Source: CAWBLP01 sp963789495 (lineage in GTDB: Bacteria > Pseudomonadota > Alphaproteobacteria > Acetobacterales > Acetobacteraceae). From it: a DNA stretch of 64,000 nucleotides. The notes below the pieces were generated by a model. That model made no database searches. It saw only the letters and a program-made list of their open reading frames with translations, and was not told the origin of the DNA. This document shows positions 24,856 through 34,080 of the stretch, one piece after another; the stretch's first letter is position 1; each line of letters opens with the position of its first letter. The position numbers were made by a program, and so were the translations under genes. The DNA is taken from assembly GCA_963789495.1 (NCBI GenBank), contig CAWBLP010000022.1, positions 167,866-231,865 on the forward strand. The letters run 5' to 3'.

Positions 24856-26067
24856 GTGCGTGAAGGCCCTCAGCGCCCGGTTTGGCGCGGCCTTCACGGG
24901 GCATTCGCCCACCGCAGGGCATTCGTCCGCAGGGTCATGCCGGCCCTGGCGGTGCTGCTTCTTCCCCTTGCGATCGTCGCGCCGGCCCGGGCACAATCCG
25001 CCCCGCCGGCCCGTCAATCGGCAGCCGTCCCGGTCAGCGTCGCGAAGGTAGCGCGCCAGGACGTGCCACAGTGGTTGCGCGGCATCGGCACGGCGCAGGC
25101 GTTCAATGCCGTCACCGTGCGCACCCGCGTCGACGGCACCCTGATGAAAGTGCCGGTCGCCGAGGGGCAGGAGGTGAAGCAGGGCGAGCTGCTCGCCGTG
25201 ATCGATCCCCGCCCCTACCAGGCGACGCTCGACGCCGCGATGGCCAAACGCCAGCAGGATGGCGCCGTGCTGGCCAATGCCCAGGCCGATCTGGCGCGTT
25301 ACAGCTCGCTGGCGCAGCAGAATTTCGCCTCCCGCCAGCAGGTGGACACGCAGCAGGCGCAGGTAAAGCAGCTCACCGCGACCATCGCCGGCGATGACGC
25401 CCAGGTCGAGGCGGCGCAACTGAATCTCAGCTTCTGCTACATCGCGGCCCCATTCGACGGCCGCGTCGGGCTGCGCAGCGTCGATCCCGGCAACCTGATC
25501 CGGGCGGCGGATGCCACCGGGATCATGACGCTGACCCAGATCCACCCAATTGCCGTCACCTTCACCCTGCCGCAAGAGCAACTGCCGCAGGTCAATGCGG
25601 CCATGGCGGAGCGTCCGCTGCCGGTGATCGCCTTCGCCGCCGACGACACCAGCGAGCTGGATCGCGGCAGGTTGCTGACGCTGGACAACGCGATCGACCA
25701 GACCACCGGCACGATCAAGCTGAAGGCGGTGTTCCCCAACCCGAAGAACCGGCTGTGGCCGGGCCAGTTCGTGCACGCCCACCTGCTGCTGGCCACCGAC
25801 CGGAACGCCCTCACCATGCCGGATACCGCCGTGCAGCACGGACCCGGCGGCCTCTACGTCTATGTGGTGAAGCCGGATTCCACGGTCAGCCGGCAGACCG
25901 TGGAGGTGGCGCGGGAGAGCGAGGGCCTCGCGGTGATCGCCAAGGGCCTGGTGGAAGGCCAGACCGTGGTGACCAATGGCCAGTCGCGCCTGCAGGAAGG
26001 CACGCGCGTCGCGGCGAACCGGCCCGATGCGAGCGCCGCGGTCCAACCGGACAAATCCGGCGGATGA
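24856..26067 (+). CDS. RND periplasmic adaptor, MdtA type
   Basis: The product joins an RND inner-membrane pump to an outer-membrane channel. A signal region (FVRRVMPALAVLLLPLAIVA ending ARAQ) precedes the barrel-sandwich hybrid and coiled-coil. MdtA landmarks include VRTRVDGTLMKVPVAEGQEV, QQVDTQQAQVKQLTATIAGD, NLSFCYIAAPFDGRVGLRSV and LDNAIDQTTGTIKLKAVFPN. GTG 24856 gives 403 residues and keeps positive charges before the signal core; ATG 24937 (376 residues) is possible but has none. It lies 25 bp upstream of its permease. Confidence 0.9.
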   Translation: MREGPQRPVWRGLHGAFAHRRAFVRRVMPALAVLLLPLAIVAPARAQSAPPARQSAAVPVSVAKVARQDVPQWLRGIGTAQAFNAVTVRTRVDGTLMKVPVAEGQEVKQGELLAVIDPRPYQATLDAAMAKRQQDGAVLANAQADLARYSSLAQQNFASRQQVDTQQAQVKQLTATIAGDDAQVEAAQLNLSFCYIAAPFDGRVGLRSVDPGNLIRAADATGIMTLTQIHPIAVTFTLPQEQLPQVNAAMAERPLPVIAFAADDTSELDRGRLLTLDNAIDQTTGTIKLKAVFPNPKNRLWPGQFVHAHLLLATDRNALTMPDTAVQHGPGGLYVYVVKPDSTVSRQTVEVARESEGLAVIAKGLVEGQTVVTNGQSRLQEGTRVAANRPDASAAVQPDKSGG

Positions 26068-26092
26068 TCGTGGCACCAGCAGGAACAAGCGC

Positions 26093-29000
26093 ATGAGCAT
26101 CTCCACCCCGTTCATCCGCCGGCCGGTTGCCACCTCGCTGGTGATGGCGGCCCTGGTGCTGGTCGGCATCGCCGCCTACCCGTTCCTTCCCGTCGCCCCG
26201 CTGCCCCGCGTCGACTTCCCCACCATCAACGTCAGCGCGAGACTGCCCGGCGCCAGTCCCGAAACCATGGCGAGCACCGTCGCGCAGCCGCTGGAACGCC
26301 AGTTCGCGGCGATCTCCGGCGTCGCGCAGATGACCTCCAGCAGCGTGCAGGGCAGCTCGCAGATCACCGTGCAGTTCGACCTGGACCGCAACATCGACGC
26401 CGCGGCCTCCGACATCCAGGCAGCGATCAACGCGGCATCCGGCCAGTTGCCGCGCAACATGCCGTCCGCCCCGCGCTACTGGAAGGTGAACCCGTCCGAC
26501 TCGCCGATCCTGATCCTGTCGGTGCAATCCGACGCCGTGCCGCTGATCGAGGTCGACGACTACGCCGACACCGTGCTCGCGCAGCAGATCTCGCAGATCA
26601 GCCGGCGTGTCGCAGGTGTATATCGGCGGCGAGCAGAAGCGCGCGGTGCGCGTGCAGGTCGATCCCGCCCGGCTTGCCGCGATGGGCATGACGCTGGAAG
26701 ACGTACGCAGCGTGCTGGTGAACGCCACGGTGAACGCGCCGAAGGGCACGATCGACGGCGAACAGCGGTCGTACACGATCTACAACAACGACCAGCTCAC
26801 CAAGGCGGCTGAATACAACAACGTCATCGTGGCCTATCGCAACGGCGCGCCGGTGCGGGTCCGCGACATCGGCGAGGCGGTGGACGGGCCGGAGAACCAG
26901 CAGGTGGCGGGCTGGCAGAACGGCAAGCGCGGCATCATCCTGGTGGTGTTCAAGCAGCCCGGCGCCAACGTCATCGAGGCGGTGGAGCGGATCAAGGCCG
27001 CATTGCCGCGGCTGGAGGCGGCGATCCCGCCGTCGATCCATGTCGGCGTCATCATGGACCGCACCCAGACCATCCGCGCCTCGGTGTCGGATGTGCAGTT
27101 CACCCTGATGCTGTCGATCTGCCTGGTGGTGATGGTGATCTTCGTGTTCCTGCGCAGCGTGTGGGCGACGGTCATCCCAGCGGTCACCGTGCCGGTGGCG
27201 CTGATCTGCACCTTCGCCGCGATGTTCCTGCTGGGCTACAGCATCGACAACCTGTCCCTGATGGCGCTGACCATCGCGGTGGGCTTCGTCGTCGACGACG
27301 CCATCGTGATGCTGGAGAACATCTATCGCCATATCGAGGACGGCATGAAACCGATGGAGGCGGCGCTGAAAGGCGCCGGCGAGATCGGCTTCACCATCAT
27401 CTCGATCAGTTTGTCGCTGGTGGCCGTGTTCATCCCGCTGCTGCTGATGGGCGGCATCGTCGGACGGCTGTTCCGCGAATTCGCCATGACGGTGACCATT
27501 GCGGTGCTGGTCTCCGCCTTCGTGTCGCTGACGCTGACGCCGATGATGTGCTCGCGCTTCCTGCGCCACCATACCGGCCAGCACGGCCGGCTGTACCGGA
27601 TCATCGAGGCCGGATTCGCCGGCTTGCTGGCGTTCTATCGGCGCACGCTGGACATCGCACTGCGCCATTCCTTCGTCACCCTGCTGGTATTCCTGTGCAC
27701 GCTCACGCTGACCGGCGTGCTGTATGTCTACATCCCCAAGGGCTTCTTCCCGCCGCAGGATACCGGCGTGGTGATCGGCGTGACCGAGGGCGCACAGGAC
27801 ATCTCGTTCAAGCGGATGGCACAGATCCAGCAGCAGATCGGCGCCATCATCGCGGCGGACCCGGACACGCAGGCCTATGGCTCCACCATCGGCGCCGGCG
27901 TCGGTGGGCAGACGGTGAACAACGGCCGAATCTATATCGCGCTCAAACCCTGGCATGAGCGGGTCGGCGGCACCGCGCAGAACTTCATCACCCGGCTGCG
28001 GCCCAAACTGCAGAAAGTGGAAGGCGGCGCCTTCTACATGCAGGCGGCGCAGGACATCCGCGTCGGCGGCAGGCTGTCGAAGACCGAGTTCCAGTACACG
28101 CTGCAGGACGCCGACCTGGATGAATTGTACCAGTGGGCGCCGAAGATCCTGGCGCGGCTGAAATCCCTGCCGATGCTGCGCGACGTGACCACGGACCAGC
28201 AGAGCGGCGGCACCACGGCCACCCTGACCATCGACCGCGATGTCGCCGCGCGCTTCGGCGTGCAGCCGCAGGTGATCGACGACACGCTGTACGATGCGTT
28301 CGGCCAGCGGCAGATCGCGCAGTATTTCTCCCAGGTGAACTCCTACCACGTGATCCTGGAGGTGACGCCGGTGCAGGCCGGCGAGCTGGAGACGCTGAAC
28401 AAGCTCTACGTGAAGTCGAACACCGGTCAGGTCGTGCCGCTGTCCACCTTCGTGAAATGGACCACGCGCCCGGTGCAGCCGCTGTCGATCAGCCACCAGA
28501 GCCAGTTCCCCGCGGTCACCATCTCCTTCAACCTCGCCCCCGGCGCGGCGCTGGGCCAGGCGGTCGACGCCATCCAGACGGCGCTGCGGCAGATGGGCGT
28601 GCCGATCACGGTGAACGGCACCTTCCAGGGCACCGCACAGGCGTTCCAGACCTCGCTCGCCTCGCAGCCCTACCTGATCGCGGCGGCGCTGATCTCGGTC
28701 TACATCATCCTGGGCATCCTGTACGAGAGCTACATCCTGCCGCTGACCATCCTGTCCACCCTGCCCTCGGCCGGCGTGGGCGCGCTGCTGATGCTGCTGA
28801 TCATGAAATACGATTTGTCGGTGATCGCGCTGATCGGCGTGATCCTGTTGATCGGCATCGTGAAGAAGAACGGCATCATGATGGTGGATTTCGCCATCAC
28901 CGCGGAGCGGCGGGACGGCGAGACGCCGCTGAACGCGATCCGCCAGGCCTGCCTGCTGCGGTTCCGCCCGATCATGATGACCACGATGGCGGCGCTGCTG

Positions 29001-29216
29001 TCCGGCCTGCCGCTGGCGCTGGGCACCGGCGCGGGCTCGGAGCTGCGGCGGCCGCTGGGCTGCGCGATGGTGGGCGGGCTGATCCTCAGCCAGATGCTGA
29101 CGCTGTACACCACGCCGGTGATCTATCTGTATCTCGACCGGCTGCAGCACTGGCTGACGCCGAAGCGCCACACCTTGCCGGCGCTGGCGCAGAAGATGGG
29201 ATCGGCCGCCGACTGA
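26093..29216 (+). pseudogene. RND multidrug efflux permease (MdtB/MdtC type), frameshifted
   Basis: Residues from ATG 26093 (MSISTPFIRRPVATSLVMAA) to about 26602 are in one frame; from there the pump continues in the +1 frame to 29216. An extra C in AGCCGGCGTG (26601-26603) accounts for the shift: without it the frame reads ISGVSQVYIGGEQ and gives a complete 1040-residue HAE-1 pump. Proton-relay VGFVVDDAIVMLENIYRH and the C-terminal LIGIVKKNGIMMVDFAI are intact. It follows the MdtA-type adaptor. Either the pump is inactive or one base is miscalled. Confidence 0.85.
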
Positions 29217-29280
29217 CCGATGCTTCGTCCTGTCGACCGGCTCGGCAGCGCGCCCGGTTTCGCTGGCCGGAATCCGTTCG

Positions 29281-30456
29281 TCAGTGCGCCCGCACCCGCG
29301 CCGGCACCACTGACGGGCTGGTGGCCAGCTCGACCGCCAGCGCCAGCGCCAATGCGCCCGCGCCCAGGCCGAACAGCAGCCGATAATCGCCGGTCGCCGC
29401 GAACAGCCAGGAGTCCAGATAGGCGGCGCCGGCCTGGAACAGCGCCCAGGCCATGGTGGTGCGGCCCCAGACCAGGCGCTGCGCCGCCGGATCGTTCGGC
29501 AGCAGCTCATGCACCCGGCCCAGCACCAGCGGCACGATCCCGGGGGTGAAGGCCCCGGCAATGGCGCTGGACAAAGCGAGCCAGCCCGCGCCGACCAGCA
29601 CGACCGGCAGGGCAACCGCCACCGCCTGCACCGCGAAGGCGATGCGCAACGCCCGGCGGAAGCCGATGCGGTCCGCCATGGTGCCGGCCAGCAGCGGCCC
29701 GACCAGGGCACCGACACCATAGACCACCCAGAAGGCGGCACCCGCCGGCAGCCCCTGCCCCAGCCCGCGGGCCACGAAATCCACCAGGAACACCATATGC
29801 GGCACCAGCCCGGCGGCGTTCAGCCCATAGCCGAGCAGCAGGCCCCGCACCGGGCGGGCCGACGTATCGGCGCGCGCGTCGGACGGCGCAGGCGCAGGCG
29901 CCGGACCGTCCGGCCAGTCGCGCCATGACAGCAGCGTCAGCACCAGCGCAATAACGCCCAGGCCGACCCAGGTCGCCGGCAGGCCGAACCGCAGCAGCAG
30001 CGGCACCAGCGTGCCGGAGGCCGCCACGCCCAACCCGACCCCGGTGAAGATCATGCCGCCGACCAGGCCGCGTCGCGCCGGATCGGTGTGCGGCAGGATG
30101 GTCGGCGCCGCCAGCACCATGATGACCCCGCCGGTCAGCCCGGCGATGAACCGCCAGGCCGAGTACCAGACGAGCGAGACCGGCGCGGCACAGGCGAAGA
30201 ACGCCGCCGTCGCCAGCAGCATCATCAGGCGCAGCACCAGCGCCGGCGGCTGCCAGGCCGCGAGCGGGCGCGCCACCAGGGCGCCGGCCAGGTAGCCCGC
30301 CAGGTTCGCCGCTCCCAGATAGATCACCGTGTCCGGCGCGAACCAGTGCGCGCCGATCAGCACCGGGATCAGCGGTGTGTAGGCGAACCGCCCCAGGCCG
30401 ATGCCAACCAGGCTGGCGCTCAGACCCGCCAGGGCAGCGCGTGCTGTCTGTGTCAT
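29281..30456 (-). CDS. YbfB/YjiJ-type MFS transporter
   Basis: The 391-residue protein has twelve predicted helices and begins with GLSASLVGIGLGRFAYTPLI, the mark of the YbfB/YjiJ family of MFS exporters (DUF/UPF0226-like). ANLAGYLAGALVARPL and SAWRFIAGLTGGVIMVLAAP are also typical. Substrate is unknown. A LysR regulator lies 111 bp upstream on the same strand. It converges with the RND permease gene at 29216. Confidence 0.82.
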   Translation of the reverse strand: MTQTARAALAGLSASLVGIGLGRFAYTPLIPVLIGAHWFAPDTVIYLGAANLAGYLAGALVARPLAAWQPPALVLRLMMLLATAAFFACAAPVSLVWYSAWRFIAGLTGGVIMVLAAPTILPHTDPARRGLVGGMIFTGVGLGVAASGTLVPLLLRFGLPATWVGLGVIALVLTLLSWRDWPDGPAPAPAPSDARADTSARPVRGLLLGYGLNAAGLVPHMVFLVDFVARGLGQGLPAGAAFWVVYGVGALVGPLLAGTMADRIGFRRALRIAFAVQAVAVALPVVLVGAGWLALSSAIAGAFTPGIVPLVLGRVHELLPNDPAAQRLVWGRTTMAWALFQAGAAYLDSWLFAATGDYRLLFGLGAGALALALAVELATSPSVVPARVRAH

Positions 30457-30567
30457 TGCAATGACCCCTCGCCTGGAACGCTACGAGGGTGGTGCCGGCC
30501 GATCATGGAGAAAAATGCTTTGTTCAGATCGAAGCCATCTGTCCGAACGATCGCCCCGCCCGAATGG

Positions 30568-31458
30568 TCACTCCGCGGCGTGGGAAACCGGCAGCGGCAT
30601 CGGTCGCGCCAGGTCGAGAAACGCCGTCAGGGCACTGGAGGCGAATGCCTCACCACGTCGGATGAACACGGTGTCGACGAACCGGTCCTCCAGCGGCAAC
30701 GGGTGCAGCGCGACCGGCGCATCGCGCGCGCCCAGGTCGAGCACCCCGCGCGGCAACATGGTGATGCCGATGCCGGCAGCGACACAGCCGATGATGCCTT
30801 CCAGCGTGCCGAACTCCATCAGCCGCACGCCGATCACACCCCGGGCGGCCAGCATGGCCTGAAGCCTGGCGCGATAGGAGCAGCCGGCGCGGAACACGAT
30901 CAGCTTCAGGTCCCGGCGGCGTGGCAGATCGTCCCAGCCGGCAATGTCGGGCGCGGTGACCAGCACCATCTCCTCGCGAAAGATTGCCTCCTCGATCAGC
31001 CCGGGATGGCGCACCGGCCCGGCGACGAAGGCGCCGTCCAGCTGCGCCTGCTGTACCAAATCGACCAGGGCGGCGGTGGTGCCGGTGGTCAGGGTGAGGT
31101 CCACCGCGGGATGCGCCTGCGCGAAGGCGGCCAGGATGCGCGGCAGGCGCAGCGCCGCGGCGGTCTCCAGGCTGCCGATCTGCAACGGACCACGCGGCGT
31201 TCCATCATCCGCCACGGCGCGGCGGGCCTGGTCGAGCAGGTCCTGCATCCGGTCGGCAAAAGGCAGCAGGCGCCGCCCGGCCGGCGTCAGCGTCACGCCC
31301 CGACTGTGGCGCATGAACAGCGCGGAGCCGAGTTCCTGTTCCAGCGAGCGGATGCGCGCGGTGACGTTGGATTGCACGGTGTGCAGGTCCAGCGCCGCGC
31401 GGCTGATCCCGCCGCTACGGGCCACCGTGGCAAAGATCCTCAGATCGGCCGCATCCAT
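30568..31458 (-). CDS. LysR-family transcriptional regulator
   Basis: The 296-residue regulator has the N-terminal LysR winged helix (DLRIFATVARSGGISRAALD, then LHTVQSNVTARIRSLEQELG) and an effector domain starting GPLQIGSLETAAALRLPRIL. The overall sequence resembles PtrR/YneJ-type LysRs. It is transcribed toward the MFS gene and may control it; LysR proteins often regulate adjacent transporters, though usually divergent ones. Length is normal. Confidence 0.88.
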   Translation of the reverse strand: MDAADLRIFATVARSGGISRAALDLHTVQSNVTARIRSLEQELGSALFMRHSRGVTLTPAGRRLLPFADRMQDLLDQARRAVADDGTPRGPLQIGSLETAAALRLPRILAAFAQAHPAVDLTLTTGTTAALVDLVQQAQLDGAFVAGPVRHPGLIEEAIFREEMVLVTAPDIAGWDDLPRRRDLKLIVFRAGCSYRARLQAMLAARGVIGVRLMEFGTLEGIIGCVAAGIGITMLPRGVLDLGARDAPVALHPLPLEDRFVDTVFIRRGEAFASSALTAFLDLARPMPLPVSHAAE

Positions 31459-31479
31459 GCCCGCATTCCCGCTGCGAGG

Positions 31480-32148
31480 TCAGAAATCCAGATCGGCGTA
31501 ATGTTCCGGCGGTGTCATCCCCGGCACCCGGTCCGCCAGCAAACCGCGAAAGCTCGGCCGCGACTTGATCCGCGCGTACCAATCCTTCGCCGGCTGCGAC
31601 AGGCTCCAATCCACATCGCCGATGAAGTCCAGCGACGACAAATGCGCCGCGGCGGCAAAGTCGGCCAGCGACAATTCGGTGCCGGCCAGCCATTTCCGCG
31701 TCTCGGCCAGCCAGCCGAGGTAGTCCATATGGTAGCGCAGCGCGATATAGCCGGTGCGCATCGAGGCAGCGTCCGGATTGCCACGCTTGGCCATTCGCCG
31801 CATCACCTTCTCACCATACAGGCTGCTTGTGACCTCGGTGGCGAATTTGCCGTCGAACCAGGCGGTCAGCCGGCGGATTTCAACACGCTCCGCCAGGGTG
31901 CGGCCCATCAGGCTGGTGTCCGGATAGGCTTCTTCCAAGTATTCGCAGATCACGGTGGAATCCGGGATCGCGAGACCGTTGTCTTCCACCAGCGTCGGCA
32001 CGGTGCCCGCGGGGTTCAGTTCCAGATACTCCGTCCGGCGCTCCCAGGCCTTTTCGGTGCGCAACTCGAACGGCAGGCGCTTTTCCGCCAGAACGAGACG
32101 CACTTTCCGGGCGGAGGGCGATAACGGCAGGTGGTACAGCACGCGCAT
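31480..32148 (-). CDS. Glutathione S-transferase family protein
   Basis: The 222-residue protein has the N-terminal thioredoxin-like domain (LYHLPLSPSARKVRLVLAEK, with Ser10/Ser12 near the expected active-site position) and GTVPTLVEDNGLAIPDSTVI, where PTLV contains the conserved cis-Pro and DST binds glutathione. The C-terminal helical domain carries LSLADFAAAAHLSSLDFIGD, the GST N-capping motif. Substrate unknown. It ends 21 bp upstream of the LysR start on the same strand. Confidence 0.88.
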   Translation of the reverse strand: MRVLYHLPLSPSARKVRLVLAEKRLPFELRTEKAWERRTEYLELNPAGTVPTLVEDNGLAIPDSTVICEYLEEAYPDTSLMGRTLAERVEIRRLTAWFDGKFATEVTSSLYGEKVMRRMAKRGNPDAASMRTGYIALRYHMDYLGWLAETRKWLAGTELSLADFAAAAHLSSLDFIGDVDWSLSQPAKDWYARIKSRPSFRGLLADRVPGMTPPEHYADLDF

Positions 32149-32257
32149 GGGTGCCGTTTATGGCACTCCGTCCCGCGCCGCGCCAAGCCACCGTCTCGCG
32201 CGCCGGCTGCGATGCTGCGCGGCCTGCTCCGGGGCGAATGACGCACGCGCGGCTGTT

Positions 32258-32533
32258 CTACTTGCGCCTCAGGCGCTTGGCGTTCGCAGTTGCCTTGGCG
32301 TGCCAGGGCGACAGCAGCGCGGTCGGCGAGGGCGTTCGCGACCGTGCGAGACTTCTGGTGGTCTGGGTCAGCGCGGCGGCCTTCTCGCGGACCATTTTCT
32401 GGTATTCGGCGGGCGAGCAGGCGCCTCGGGCCATCAGCAGCGTGCGGCGGCTGATGGTTTCCCAGGACGCGAGGGTCAATTCCAGCAGCATCAGCGGCAA
32501 CGGCCGAGCCGTCCGGCGTCTGCGCGATTTCAT
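32258..32533 (-). CDS. Small basic protein of unknown function
   Basis: The 91-residue protein is rich in Arg, Lys and Ala. The central segment LLELTLASWETISRRTLLMA then CSPAEYQKMVREKAAALTQT reads like two amphipathic helices, reminiscent of short phasin-like or PHA-associated proteins of alphaproteobacteria, but the match is from memory and weak. A basic tail KRLRRK ends it. No signal or membrane segment is visible. Confidence 0.5.
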   Translation of the reverse strand: MKSRRRRTARPLPLMLLELTLASWETISRRTLLMARGACSPAEYQKMVREKAAALTQTTRSLARSRTPSPTALLSPWHAKATANAKRLRRK

Positions 32534-32894
32534 CGATGGGTCCTTGGGGGTTGTTCCAGCACGGGAACGCGCGGAGGCCGTTCGGGTTTGCGGACGGAGG
32601 AAGGACCGCCCCGGGTCAGGGCGAGCGGGGGGGGTTCGGGTTGGATGCCGTCATTCGAACCGACCCAGACTTCTGGTGCCGGCAATGCCATGTCCGGCCT
32701 TGGCCTGGCGCGGACTGACTGCTTGCGGGCTCACAATCCGGCAGAGCGGACGCCGCCCCTCCAGCGCAGGCGAACGACGCCTGATACGGTGCGGATATCT
32801 GGTGCGGATGTCGCCACCGGCTCGGGAGCGTCACCGCCGCGGCGTCACGTCCTGTGCAGAATTCTTGATTTACGCGTCCGCTCTGCAACCCGCT
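32534..32894. other. Intergenic stretch, no gene recognised
   Basis: About 360 bp between two leftward genes. It holds a G-run (CGAGCGGGGGGGGTTCGGG, near 32625) and no ORF with recognisable content. The 32840-32890 part is more AT-rich. No hairpin or repeat was convincing. Confidence 0.4.
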
Positions 32895-33265
32895 CTACGA
32901 AGATTGCGCGACGATCCACGAACGCGCTTGATCGGCATCCCGCATCGAAAATGCCTTCATCGCGCCGGGCATCAGGAAGCTGAAAAGCGACATCGCCTGG
33001 GCGATCCACTGGACGTCGGTGACGACCGCCGCCCGTTCCCAGCGTGTGAGGTGGTGCATTCCAAGCTTGAAATCTTCCATGATCGCATCGGCATCCATAC
33101 CGGTAAAATCGGCTCCAAGCTCGTAATAGAAGCGAAGGCGATCATGGCCGGCAAGCGCCTTTTCGATCACCGGAATGACGGTCGACACGTAGTCGGCCTT
33201 CGTTACCTGTCCGCGACCCGCGAACGCTATGACGTTGTCGGGAAATCCTTCAACTGCTCGATCAT
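32895..33265 (-). pseudogene. SpoIIAA-like (STAS) protein, frameshifted near its start
   Basis: The body reads FPDNVIAFAGRGQVTKADYV and continues to SMRDADQARSWIVAQSS, a clear SpoIIAA-like/STAS protein of about 123 residues (ALAGHDRLRFYYELGADFTG is typical). The natural start is ATG 33265 with GGAGAACGCAA before it, giving MIEQLKD, but that frame is lost after codon 7. One base missing near 33247 (GG where GGG is expected) would give MIEQLKGFPDNV. In the current sequence only an upstream start in the second frame reaches the domain. Confidence 0.75.
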
Positions 33266-33337
33266 TTGCGTTCTCCGGCGTTCGGCTCGATCGCCTTTGG
33301 CTGCTGACGAGAGCCGCCAACAGAAGCAGGATAACGC

Positions 33338-33357
33338 TTGACCGACCGGTCGGTCAA
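33338..33357. promoter_or_regulatory. Perfect 20-bp palindrome, TetR operator candidate
   Basis: TTGACCGACCGGTCGGTCAA is its own reverse complement over all 20 bases. It lies 15 bp before the tetR-like start and 72 bp before the divergent SpoIIAA-like start. TetR-family operators commonly contain GACCGACCGGTCGGTC-like palindromes, and the position fits control of both genes. Confidence 0.8.
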
Positions 33358-33372
33358 TACTATTAATGGCGA

Positions 33373-33967
33373 ATGGCGATCAAGGGACAGCGCACCGCGG
33401 CTGGCGAGGCAACACGCAAGGAAATCCTCGACGCGGCCTTGAAGCTGCTGGGGCGCGGCGGCCCTGACGCGTTCAGCGCGGGTGCGTTGGCGCGCGAGGC
33501 CAACGTGAGCAAGGCGACGATCTTTCATCACTTCGCGTCGGTCGACGACATCCTGCTCGCCGCGTTCGATTGGCGTCGGTCGTTGGAGCTCGAAGGGCGA
33601 GCAACCGACATCGGCCCGCGCTCTACCTCGACGGGCTCGGACAGCGGCTGCTCCGCGCGGCCGAGGACGATCCCGCCCTGCTGAAGGCCCAAGCGGTGTT
33701 CTTCACCAGGGCGATCTTCGATCCCGGAATGAACGCCCGATTGTCCGCAGGCGCGGTCGACATGCACCGCCTCGTCGTCGAGGCGCTACGTGCGCGTCTT
33801 CCCGCGAATGTTTCTGACCCGACGATAGAACGATCGCGCAGGCTGCCGAGATGGCGCTCGATGGTCTGATGATAAACCTGGTGATGCGCACTGATCGGCG
33901 GACGCAATTCCAGCAGGCCTGGACGCTGATGGTTGACCTGCTGCTTACCCAGGCAAAATCGGGCTGA
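33373..33967 (+). pseudogene. TetR-family regulator with two frameshifts
   Basis: The N-terminal domain is intact: RKEILDAALKLLGRGGPDAF then AREANVSKATIFHHFASVDD, a canonical TetR helix-turn-helix. The frame shifts near 33605-33625 into PALYLDGLGQRLLRAAEDDP and again near 33815-33835 into AQAAEMALDGLMINLVMRTD, ending at TGA 33965-33967. The full product would be about 197 residues, normal for TetR. It is divergent from the SpoIIAA-like gene across a perfect palindrome. Two lesions make true decay more likely here than for single-shift genes, but base errors are not excluded. Confidence 0.8.
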
Positions 33968-34080
33968 CGGAAGGGTCGATCCTTCGTTTCGTCCGTGCAC
34001 GGTCCGCTTCTGCCGACCCATCATTCGTCACCAGATGACGGCTGGACAGGAGTGACCGCAAACCAAAACCGGACTCCTTG

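Noticed and set aside
26598..29741. Leftward frame of about 1047 codons opposite the RND permease
   Set aside because: Antisense shadow with His/Asp/Arg-rich translation; the opposite strand has all RND motifs.
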